Shown piece by piece: positions 10,635-20,363 of a DNA stretch of 63,464 nt. Made by a program: the position numbers and the translations under genes. The stretch's first letter is position 1, and each line of letters opens with the position of its first letter. This DNA is from Pyrenochaeta sp. MPI-SDFR-AT-0127 (lineage: Eukaryota > Ascomycota > Dothideomycetes > Pleosporales > Cucurbitariaceae), in contig JAGTJM010000112.1 of NCBI GenBank assembly GCA_020747015.1, positions 1 through 63,464 on the forward strand, written 5' to 3'. The notes beneath the pieces are model-generated. The model saw nothing but the letters and a program-made list of their open reading frames with translations. It searched no databases and had not been told where the DNA came from.

Positions 10635-12004
10635 CGAAGAACTTAGAAAGCAGGGTGATCACAATCCCAGCCTTCCTCCTCAGCTGCGGCTGCGTTCGGC
10701 GAATTCCGCAAGGGTGAATAACATGCAGTGGTGGCTTACTGCTTGGCAAAAGAAAGTGCACCTGTCATCGGAGCAGAGCAGTGATATCTTCTGCTGCACA
10801 CACAGCATGGCGTTGTTCTCATATTCTTACCATTGGTTACTTTGTCCATCTGGATCAAGAGACTTTATTGTCAGACGTTGCGCCAGCAGGAGGAAGGCCC
10901 TGAGAAGCAGCTAAGCTATATTCTTCCGCATATCAATAGAATGCAGGAATGTAGGTAACTTGAGAGAATTCACTTCTTGATTTTGCAATTAGGTAGTACG
11001 CACTATGCTGTTGTGGTGTGCGAAGTTTAAGGCACGTGCAAGGATTGAAGCTAAGTTTGGGCAGCTTAGCGTGGGGAAGTGCAGGCCTTGGCCAGCGCGA
11101 AGGAGAAACTGGAAAGGCAAGCAAGGTACAGTCGCAATCGGGGCGCCCTGGCTGAATTGAAAGTAAGAGAATTTTAAAGCCTGGTAGCAAAAGATCGATG
11201 CAGGTTGTGCGGGCGGCAAGAACCGAAGTGAAGTTGAACTGGATGAAAGTGGTTTGTTTATGTAGGCTTTTGGCTGTAACTGACTTCGACAAGTGTGGTT
11301 CTGAATATTTGCGAGGTATACCAACGAAGGATTGCTATTGTCAAGGACGACGTAGATGAGCGATTGTGCTTCTGTAACAAGTAACGTAACGTGCATCCCT
11401 TCGTAACGGAACAACCGCCGTAACAGACAAAATTGTAGGTACTTGGACTTTGCAGCAATACAAAAATCTGTACGCGCGTTAATAATCTGAAATTCCTCTT
11501 AACCTACATACTAAGATGACCCCTGAACCTATCCACGTGCATCTGTACAAAATTACAGTCGCATAGTCGCTTGCCCTTCCGATCCGCAATGAGACCTTCA
11601 TACTGTAACAATAACGAACCTCCCCCAACACAGAGCCACCACCATTATTTCCATCTATCGCAACACATGCGCAGCTTTCGTATACGTCTAGGGATCCAAT
11701 AGAAACACTTCTTTCCTCTTCTATTTCTCCCCTTTTCTCCCGAACCCCCCTTAAGCTCACCGAGCCGCTAACCCCGGGATAAACGCATTGATGCTTCTCC
11801 CTGCCTTTTTGGAATACCAATGCGCAAAGCAGGGACCACGACGACGCCCTCCATTCGGAGCGCTGAACCGGTGGTCCCTGATTGGAGGAGCAAACAAATC
11901 AAGTACGTTTATTCGAAGCATCAGATGGAGGAAATTTGAACAAGGTTCCAGAGAGCACGGACATGTTTTGGAACATTGAACAAAGTTCTGGCGACTATTA
12001 GCCC

Positions 12005-12055
<51 letters not shown>

Positions 12056-13030
12056 CGGCTGGGCTGCTGAGCTAGATGCTAAGGGAAGATAATGACGATG
12101 GGATGGGAACGGCTAACTATGGTTGGCGAGGTCCTAGCGTTGGTCGGTCGAGCTGCAACCTCGGCTCTATGTGTCGAAACGCAGGCGACGCGATCGCCCG
12201 CACCCCGAGCGCAGCTCTGGCTAGACCCTGTCAATTTTAACCAAAAACCACCAAAAGAAACGCATTGTTAACGAAAACAATGCTCCTCATGCATGCCATC
12301 CCGCCATTGCACATAACTCTTGGTTAATTTTCGCGCCTCCGGGTTATTCGCATTTCCTGATTGGTCAAAGTGGACGGATTTTGCCGTTCGAACATACCAC
12401 GAAGATTCCCGCTGAGCACTCTTCAGGGGTGATACGAGTTGTGGCGCATGTACGCCTGAGCCACACGTAAGCACATGATCTATACAGTACACATCACAAC
12501 TTATTGAATTCCGCTGTTTTGCAAGAGAAGATGGTTAATTACTGATGTGCTACTTGATTTTCTTATCCGTTTCTGGATCGAACCATCTCTCAGCATGTGA
12601 ACATTCAGGACCGGCAAGCTTTGGAAATCGAGCTCCAGTAATGATGAAAATCTCAACAGACTCAATGCACTTCTGGAGCAGTCAAGGCTCTTTTTGCTTT
12701 AGTTTCGCCTTGCGCCCAGAATTTCCAGAATGGCTGTGATAGGCGAGTTAGAACACCGCTCAACTACTTCCGGTGAGGATTTTGTCTGGATTTAGCCCAC
12801 GCGGATTGTTCCATCCGCGTCTCCCTTGTCTCCGGGCTAACAAGCCATCAAGCCCAGCATAACATGTATTGCCACTCTGCGTGCCCCTTTTCGGCGCTCT
12901 CAGCCTCAATCCTATTGTCAGAATACATAAAAGGACTATATTTTCCACATGGCACCCTCGCCTCATTTGAAGTTCGTGCATTTCCTTTTTGTGGCTCCTT
13001 CTACACGCTCATTAAAGTGAACAAGAACTC
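10635..13030. other. Long intergenic stretch, no gene recognised
   Basis: Several open frames of 60-140 codons exist on both strands (for example around 10933-11460 and 11479-11820), but none has a recognisable domain, signal peptide or consistent splicing. The stretch contains the AGT microsatellite at 12005-12055. A TATA-like word (TACATAAAAGG, about 12925) lies about 105 bp before the start of the next gene. Confidence 0.5.
12005..12055. repeat. (AGT)17 microsatellite
   Basis: There are seventeen perfect AGT units, flanked by AGCCC on the left and GGGCT-containing sequence on the right, so the array sits between short inverted flanks. It is not in a recognised gene. Confidence 0.97.
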
Positions 13031-15410
13031 ATGATGAGGGCTTCTCGTATCGTCGTTTCTGTTGTTCTGTACTTTCATTCTGCTAGAGCTTCTCCTCCAT
13101 GCCACGAAGCCAGTATCGCCAAAGAAATCAAGTCACACAGTGATGTCAAATTCTGTGTTTCTTATCTAAAGACTGCCCACCCCGGACTGCCGACCCCGAC
13201 CTATTTGAAATCATACGCATGTTCTAAGATTTCAACAGCGGTACGGACATTAGTATACACTTTTGTAACATGGCAATGTCTAATTATGGCTTGTACAGTG
13301 CTCCTGCGTTACTGCGGCTCAGACTATTTCTTCAACCAAATGCACCAAGTCAACTCAAACCCCATATGCTCAGGCCTCAGCATCTGCTACTGATTACGGC
13401 ACCTCTGAAGAGACCGAACCTGGTTCCTACGAATCTACTGGCTCCCCCGAGCAGGCTACATACTACACCAGTCTGCCATCGCCTACGTATGAACCAACGG
13501 AAAGCCCTTCAGCTTACGTTTCGATATCTATGGGTGGTTCTTTAGCTTATCCTAATGAATACGCATCTTCCGGTTCTGTTATAGTGGAGGACGTCTCAAC
13601 GCTACCTTCTAACGTGCCTACATCTCAGTCTACATACGACACTCCTTCAGAGAGTTCTACTGAGGCGAGCAGTGTTTCTTCATACTCCACTAACGACCAC
13701 TCGGTATCTTACTCTGCATCCGATGCTCCAGCCTCAAGTTCTGTCCCCGAGACCTCGAGTACCGCTTCAGACAATGCCCCAAGTTCAGTCTCTCCAACTG
13801 AGAGTTCAGAGCCAGGGTCGGAGACGACGACCACGTACGATACTACAGGCACCAGCTCAGAGATTACCACATATGAGACAACAAGCTCAGGTTCGGATGC
13901 GAGCACTACATATGAATCAACCATTTCGCCCACTGAGAACCCTACCTCAGATACTGGTTCAACGCCATCGCCTACACCCACAACGACTTCAGAGTCTTCA
14001 GTTAGGCCTACCCCAACTGGCCCCGTTAGTTTCTCTGGTGTCAACCTGAAAGGGTTCACCAGCAGGTCCGCTTGCAGCACCCTTCCAGCCCCGACTGCTT
14101 CTCTTCAAGCCATCCCTATTCCCACAACTCAGGAGACCTCGCAACTTCAATCCTTCCTTTTCAGTCAGGATGGTAATAAAGTCCAGTACCTCTCGGTCAA
14201 AGGCGATGATGGAAAGATATACATCATTGACTACTCTCAGCGCGGAAAACTTGGCATCGCCGACACTGAAGGGAACACCATGTACATCGACGAGACGGGT
14301 GTGCATTTCTCTAATGCTGATTGCTCAATGGGTGTCGACGTCAACATTGATGAATTCCTCTCGCAGGCCGAATACCAGTCTCCGCTCCTCAACACGGAAC
14401 AACAGCCATCCGCCCGCCTCTTGAAGCGCTTTGTGAACAAAGACTTTGTTGCTATTGCCGAGCTCAAGAATCAATGCCAAAATCCCGTGACTAAGCTTAC
14501 ACCCTCCCTCAGTGTTGGACCAACGTCCTGTGAGCTTTCGGATAGCAAGGATGGCCGCTTCACCTTCAAATGCCAATTCCCCGGCGAAAAGAGCGACGAG
14601 ATGCAATGTGAAGATTCAGTGAACGCGTATATGCTGGGCGGCGTCGTCGCAGGCGCCACAGGCTCCAAGATTAAGTTCAAGGACTTGGCCAAGCTGCTGT
14701 TCCAAGCCGCTGAGAAGATTATGGGCCGCGCAGCACTCTACGGTGCTATTGTTGGTGCTGGTGTCCTCGCACCTGCGGCCGTTACAAGCTTCGTGCTCGC
14801 AGCTTCGACTTTCATATCGACTGGTATTACCGTCATCACCATTGTCGATGTTCTCCTCTCCGTCGTTAATGCTGCTACGAAAAATGGCGTCGCGGAATAC
14901 ATCTGCATGTTGAAGCACAAGGACAAATTCCCCCTTCCGCTGACGCTCATCGCGGGCGCCTCCTCTGCCATTCTTGGTCGCATCAACAGCTTACCCTCGC
15001 CATCATTCTCCGGCTCAGCCATTATCAACGACCCTACGGACACGTCTTGCGAGACCTGCACGAATGGTGGGACCTGCGCAACGTACAAGAACTGCGCTCA
15101 GGGCGGATCATCTTGCTATTGCGGGCGTAGCGTCGAGAACGTTAACTTCTGTTTCTGGAACGAGCTCTGCCTTGTCCTGAAGTCGTGCACCTCGAGCTCA
15201 GAGTGTGGCGCTAATAGATTGTGTCTGTCAGGTAATTGCTGTGGCACGAGTGTTTGTGTCGATTCGACTAGATGCCTTCCAAAGGCGACTTCGTCTACCT
15301 TTGTACCAGCCCCGACGCCGAGGGATATTCTGGAGATTATGGCAAGGGCTGATTCGAATGTGACTAGTGGGCTGACCCCAGTTGGGTGGGTTGAGGATGT
15401 ATTCTCGTAA
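13031..15410 (+). CDS. Large secreted Ser/Thr-rich and Cys-rich protein
   Basis: ATG 13031 is followed by a signal peptide (RIVVSVVLYFHSARA). The first exon then has the FCVSYLKT…ACSKISTA pattern that precedes Ser/Thr stalks in many fungal secreted proteins. An intron at 13241-13298 (GTACGG…CTAAT…ACAG) joins it in frame to CSCVTAAQTISSTKC. The predicted product is 773 aa. A Ser/Thr/Pro-rich, probably O-glycosylated stalk runs to about residue 320. A globular region follows that I do not recognise. It includes a long Ala/Gly/Val-rich hydrophobic stretch (AALYGAIVGAGVLAPAAV…) that could insert in a membrane. The C-terminus has an EGF-like Cys cluster (CETCTNGGTCATYKNC, then CYCG) and further CGANRLCLSGNCCG-type pairs. 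The role is unknown; it is probably wall-associated or extracellular. Confidence 0.8.
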
Positions 15411-15470
15411 ATCGGCTTAGTGGATGGGGAGAATGGGGCGTTGGAGTGATTATGGACGTAATGGAAGCTG

Positions 15471-15746
15471 TACTATGGGTATCAGGGTTAGGTAGTGTAG
15501 GTGGGTCCCGGCGACCAGGGGGCCCGTAGGAGCTCTCTACTGACTGTATTTCATCAAATTCTCTGTAATTTTGTATTGGAATCAATGCACACCTGTCACA
15601 GCCTGCTTTAATGCCTCTCAAAATCTTCGATCTCCGATATTTGTATGGAAAGAAAGACAGTATTGAGTTTAGCGTATTTTATGCTAACGAAAACACCCCC
15701 TGGTCGTCGGGACCCACCTACACTACCTAACCCTGATACCATAGTA
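15471..15746. mobile_element. 276-bp MITE with ~50-bp inverted repeats and TA ends
   Basis: The left end TACTATGGGTATCAGGGTTA and right end (complement TACTATGGTATCAGGGTTA) pair over about 50 bp. The left arm continues GGTAGTGTAGGTGGGTCCC, then GGCGACCAGGGGG, with only a few mismatches to the right arm. Both ends carry TA, as expected for a Tc1/mariner-type target duplication. The 170-bp centre has no coding capacity. The near-identical arms and absence of RIP-type changes suggest recent insertion. It sits about 60 bp after the stop codon of the preceding gene. Confidence 0.9.
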
Positions 15747-15789
15747 ATGGGAGTGAGTATTAAGCCCACGCTCGAAGACGAATAAAGAT

Positions 15790-16712
15790 ACATAGTTTCT
15801 TATATTATTTCTTATAGGTACTATAACATAGGTAACTGTTTTTATATAATTATAAGAGATAGTAACTAAACTAGTTTAAACCGGTATACGGTTAATATAG
15901 TCTTCCCTACCTAAACGCTATAGTACTTCTTAGGTATTTAATATAGTATATACTCTTATATACCTTTAAGTTATATTAGACTTCTTTTAGAGCCCTCTAT
16001 TATCTATATTATTATAACTATTTTTATATAGGAGTAGAAGAATTATAGCTAACTACTCTTTTTAGGTAGATACTAGTATAGCTAAAATAATAAGAACTAG
16101 TTATAGGTAATAAGTAATAAGATAATTAAGTTAAGATTTACTATATATTATATTATATTTATATTATAAACCTATAATAAGAGTACTAGTATTTATAAGT
16201 AGAGAAGAGATAGGAAGAATATAGATATTAAGAGAGACCTAGTTTAAGACTAATAATAATATATACCCTATAGTATTATATAATTCTAAGAAATTCTATA
16301 TTATAGACTTAAGAATTTTATAGAATTCTATAAGATCCTATATAAGACTTTATAGAATACTATAGGAATTTATAGAACTACTAAGTATATAGATAAGTAT
16401 AATATACTTATAGGGAATATTATAGTTAACCTTAAGTTATTATTAAATACTACTATTTAATACTTAGAACTACTTTAAACCTCTTATCTATCTCTACTTA
16501 CTCTAACTAGAAGCTTACTAAGAAAGGCTCCTTAGTAATACTAGCTACTTTATATTATAGCTACTCTACTAAGGATACCCTCCCTTTTAAATAATTTACT
16601 TAATAATCTCTTTCAGATCTTCTATCTCTCTATATACTAGGCCTTATTAGCTTTACTTTAGGTAGTTAATCTCGTCTAGCGTAGTTATCTAAGATAACTA
16701 TACTATGCAACG
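15790..16712. mobile_element. RIP-degraded repeat block (second copy of the 1-2225 family)
   Basis: This AT-rich, CA/TG-depleted sequence contains direct copies of several segments of the left block. These are the segment around 2080-2160 (copied at about 15920-16010), 834-910 (at about 16055-16140), 120-430 (at about 16290-16590) and 930-1030 (at about 16612-16710). The order differs from the left block, so at least one copy is rearranged. No coding potential remains. Confidence 0.8.
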
Positions 16713-18155
16713 GTATAATATCTCTGTGTACGCCTCTGTATATAGTTTAGACAAGTGTAACCGCATCGGATAATTCATTAGCAATTGAGGCTACTAGGAC
16801 CGCGTTATGCCAAGGACTCATGTTATAGGATAAGGTTTGCCTAACAGAAGTTATAATCGTCTCTAGTTCCTGTGGATGCAAGTTACCGAATGCTCGTTCG
16901 TGGGGGTGATCGTAACACTTAATTCCCCGCACTTGGAATCCCAACGGTTCAGCCCCAACATTTTAACCTCAAAGTTTCGGATCCCCAATGTTCCAACCTG
17001 CAGATTGCGGCTTGGTCTCCGCAATGAAGGCACTGTTTCTATTATGTAAAAGTCTTTAGGTTATGGCATTGAGCGTCTGAATCCTGATCGGTGACATTCA
17101 GCAGGACCTGCCCCATTTGGTTGATCTCACTAGTCGTCATGACCGTCCCGCCGGGATTACCAAGCGTCGCTTAGAAAATTTCGAGAAAGAGTGATGTGAA
17201 GGAGATGATGCTAGTCTCGTGCAGCTCCCAACAAACATATGAAGATGAGGAAACTCTGTTGGGGTGAGGTGAGCGAAATTGATAATCGTGAGAGAAGAAG
17301 TACCAAAACACTCTCCTCAGGACAGGGGTAGTATACATCCCATATCTCTCACTCTGTAGGTTTTTTTAGATTGGTCCGAAACCTCGCATATTGGCGGTTG
17401 TGGAATGGGTGAATTGATACAAGCGCACCACTACTACGACTCTTCACGATGGTTAGGGTATCATCGTTGAGTCAAATAGATTTGTGGGGTTTTCAAGCGC
17501 GGTAATTAACCAAACTGAATTGAGAACGTGACTTGGATATAGTCATGGGATTCGTGGAGTCCATCCGCCTCGTCGGGGTCGATTCACAAACTGAATGAAA
17601 GGTGTAAATTGCAATCGAATAGTAGTCATAAAACAAGATTATGGGAGGCGGTCCGGTTCTCAATATCTGCAACAAAGTCTAAAGTGGATATACGTGTTTT
17701 CTTCTGGTAACCATGATGATGTATTACCCCAGACTTGTTCGAGATTTACAGCGTAAGGTTTTCACCTCACTGGCTGCGATTCTGATCAGGCCACGCCATC
17801 TCCACTTTTGCATTAGTTACGTAAGTGCCGCTTGCTAATCGTTGCATATGTATTAGAAAGCGTTCTTTTGAACTCTTCCCCGCATTCTCGGCTGATTTGA
17901 TGCTTCTAAATTGAGTGTAGCAACTGTTTCCCTCTAGCCCGACGATCGTGCAGGCCCCTCAGGCCTACCACTTGTCATGGACAAGGTTAAAGTCCGTCAT
18001 GTGAGACTAATACTGAAGGGCATAAATATGTGGCTGGATATCCTCAATTTCCTTCATTGCAGACTTCATTGAGAGCTCTTCTTACTACCGCTCCTCGTGT
18101 CTCCATCAATTCTAATCCGTTACAACTCCGCAACAACTCATCGCAACATCTCTAA
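16713..18155. other. Intergenic, 5' flank of the calpain-like gene
   Basis: No gene is recognised. A 60-codon open frame at 16747-16944 (minus) matches nothing I know. Close to the next gene there is a TATA-like word (GCATAAATATG, about 18020) and a CT-rich tract (about 18070-18120), which fit a fungal core promoter and 5' UTR. Confidence 0.5.
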
Positions 18156-19784
18156 ATGACGAACCATAGGAACTCAGGGGCCAATGACGTCCTCCCTAAC
18201 GCTATCGATCCATACATGCTCGCCGAGGCGCTAATCGGACACAAGATTGACAGGCATTCGATGACCTTGCCGTCTACCAAAGCAGATCCTCAGTCCGACT
18301 ATGATGACATCGTCCATGTGAAGCATGATTATACGCTCTCCGTTACTGGCATCAACCCAGATGAACCTCCCAAGAGCGTTCACGTCGGCTGTATTAACCC
18401 ATATGCCTTGGTTGAGTCGCTTCTTGGCCGGAAGATCGACAACTGCTCAATGTCCTCCGTGCGAATCATTTCCGATGTCTTGCAGACTGATTACGATGAG
18501 CTCTTTGATATGAAGTACAGTCCTTGCCTCTACGCCGGACTGGAGCTCAATAAACATGATCGGAAGGCGGAAGAGCTGACCGATAAGGACATCAAGATTC
18601 TCAATGAGCGGGATCTCGAAACTCCTGATCTCTCTCAGGTCCGTAAGACGGGGGACCTTAAAAAGTTCGGGCTGAAGGACGTTCTTGAAACCGAAGTGAA
18701 GATGGTCCGCATGCAGAATGGCAAGCTTCGCCTAGTGTTGCACGCTCATGACATGGGCAAAACCGTATCCAACCGCGAGGTGACCATGACCCTCAATGAG
18801 ATGTCTCTTCCATTTAGGAAGCAAAAGGGGCAGTGGACACCACCAAACGGCTCTTGGCAGGACATGTACGAGGTGTGGTGTGATACCAGGCGTATGGTGA
18901 AGGGGCTGGATAGGGTTCAGATCGGAGAGATGTTCCGTATCGGTGAGACGCTGCATATGAGACGCGACTTGCGCGAGACCTGCTCCAGGAACAAATTCGA
19001 TGACCCTGTCCAGGGATCTGTTGGTAATAGTTGGCTGATCGCAGCAATTTACTCCGTGTTCTGGGCTGATCCTTCGGTCATCAACCGCCGCACACAGTCC
19101 CCAGATCAGGCGGGGCAGGGTCAGGACAAGAAGAAGCGCGTCTTCGCTGTCAAGTTTCACGACAAAGGCGGAGATAAAAACGCCCCAACCGCCACGGTGG
19201 AGGTCAACTATGAGATCCCCGTTAACAATTCTGACAACGAACCCATTTATTGCCGCGCTAGCGACGGATGCGAGATTTGGCCCATGCTGTATGAGAAGGC
19301 TTTCGCCAAGTGGATGACTGGCACCTCGTCGGACCGCCCCGACATCACCCAGACCCACAATGGGGACCCTATCAAAGCTATGGCGCAGATCAACGGCAAG
19401 GACCCACAGTACTTCTTCACTGACCGTCATCCTGCGCATGAACTAATTGGATTGGTCCGGTCCTGCTCTGTCAACTTCAAAACTATCAATCCCATATGCG
19501 CCTACACCTATGCCTCCGGCAACATATATCGTGGAAGCAATCTCGTGGCTAATCATGCCTATTCGGTCTTGGGCTGGTTCGCTTCCGGGCAGAGCCAGTA
19601 TCTCATCCTGCGAAACCCATGGGGTGTTACCGAGCCTATTAGCTTGACTAGTTATCCAGGTCTCCTCACCCAAGTCGATCCAGAGTTCTGGCCTCCAGCC
19701 TCCCTCCTTGATCGCGGTGGTGTCTTGGCACTAGAGGCCTCGGCCTTCAAGGAGTACTTTGACTGTATCGGAGTAGCAAAATGA
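18156..19784 (+). CDS. Calpain-fold (C2) protein with Cys-to-Ser active site
   Basis: This is a 542-aa uninterrupted gene starting at ATG 18156, with TATA-like and CT-rich sequence upstream. Residues about 285-540 match the calpain protease core. The Cys-box appears as QGSVGNSWLIAA, the His-box as ANHAYSVLGW and the Asn-box as ILRNPWG. The usual catalytic Cys (GDCW in calpains) is Ser292 (codon AGT, 19029-19031), while His467 and Asn487 are kept. It is therefore probably not a cysteine protease in the normal sense. The N-terminal part holds a tandem internal duplication (about residues 17-63 and 79-125), both with PY-L-E-L-G-KID and DYD motifs. There is no signal peptide, so it is presumably cytosolic. 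Loss of proteolysis with a retained fold suggests binding or a regulatory role, but that is inference. Confidence 0.85.
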   Translation: MTNHRNSGANDVLPNAIDPYMLAEALIGHKIDRHSMTLPSTKADPQSDYDDIVHVKHDYTLSVTGINPDEPPKSVHVGCINPYALVESLLGRKIDNCSMSSVRIISDVLQTDYDELFDMKYSPCLYAGLELNKHDRKAEELTDKDIKILNERDLETPDLSQVRKTGDLKKFGLKDVLETEVKMVRMQNGKLRLVLHAHDMGKTVSNREVTMTLNEMSLPFRKQKGQWTPPNGSWQDMYEVWCDTRRMVKGLDRVQIGEMFRIGETLHMRRDLRETCSRNKFDDPVQGSVGNSWLIAAIYSVFWADPSVINRRTQSPDQAGQGQDKKKRVFAVKFHDKGGDKNAPTATVEVNYEIPVNNSDNEPIYCRASDGCEIWPMLYEKAFAKWMTGTSSDRPDITQTHNGDPIKAMAQINGKDPQYFFTDRHPAHELIGLVRSCSVNFKTINPICAYTYASGNIYRGSNLVANHAYSVLGWFASGQSQYLILRNPWGVTEPISLTSYPGLLTQVDPEFWPPASLLDRGGVLALEASAFKEYFDCIGVAK

Positions 19785-19787
19785 AAG

Positions 19788-20363
19788 TAATGTTGAGCTT
19801 TGAAGTGAAACGCAAAAATAATGGATAGTAAAACTGTGCCCGTTATTCTCTCGCTGGGATGGTGACTTGGAATGCATGTTGCTCCCGGAACTAGGCTTGG
19901 TAACAATTAATGAATCGATATTTTAACGTGTATTATTATTATTATGCATTATTAAATATTCATATGACTAACGTGATTTTATAGACTAGAAAGAACTTAG
20001 CTATCCTACACCTAAGGTAATTCAATCTCCCTATCGTTCTATGAATTACCCCTTAGGATCGAGCCTATATTACTGCGCAAGGGCTATAGGACTAATACTC
20101 AAAGTCGAACCTCCTTATTGCGCACGAGTTGTAGGTTCCATCCTCTATAAAGTTAAGACCTATAACCCCTATAATATTAATACCTGCAATCCTTATAAAG
20201 TCGACACCTACAACCCCTCTATCGTTGGTACCTATAATCCTTATAGTATTGCTTAGAGTAATACGGGTTGAAAAAATTTAATGCCTAGTAGGCATTAATA
20301 ATCCTAATACTACTAGGATAGACTAACGTTTCTTTATGTACGTATATACTAATAGCAGATTTC
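19788..20363. other. AT-rich intergenic stretch with 24-bp tandem repeats
   Basis: No gene is recognised. Four imperfect 24-bp units occupy 20158-20253. A near-palindrome TTAATGCCT-AGT-AGGCATTAA lies at about 20278-20298. The stretch is partly RIP-like in composition. Confidence 0.5.
20158..20253 (+). repeat. Four imperfect 24-bp tandem units
   Basis: In one frame each unit reads T-[YC]-N-P followed by four variable residues (TYNPYNIN, TCNPYKVD, TYNPSIVG, TYNPYSIA). Divergence between units is about a third of positions. The enclosing open frame (20041-20256) has no other support, so I treat this as a repeat and not a gene. Confidence 0.6.

Noticed and set aside
10933..11460. Overlapping minus-strand open frames of 66-141 codons
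   Set aside because: No domain, no consistent start or splice sites, and composition like the surrounding intergenic DNA.
11479..11820. 113-codon minus-strand open frame
   Set aside because: Low-complexity peptide without motif support; no neighbouring exons found.
12005..12055. CRISPR-like array
   Set aside because: It is a simple trinucleotide microsatellite without spacers, in a fungal genome.
13672..14080. Long open frames in other phases and on the opposite strand of the Ser/Thr-rich gene
   Set aside because: They are shadows caused by the repetitive Ser/Thr codons.
16747..16944. 65-codon minus-strand open frame beside the RIP block
   Set aside because: The peptide looks protein-like in composition but I cannot match it to a family or extend it by splicing.
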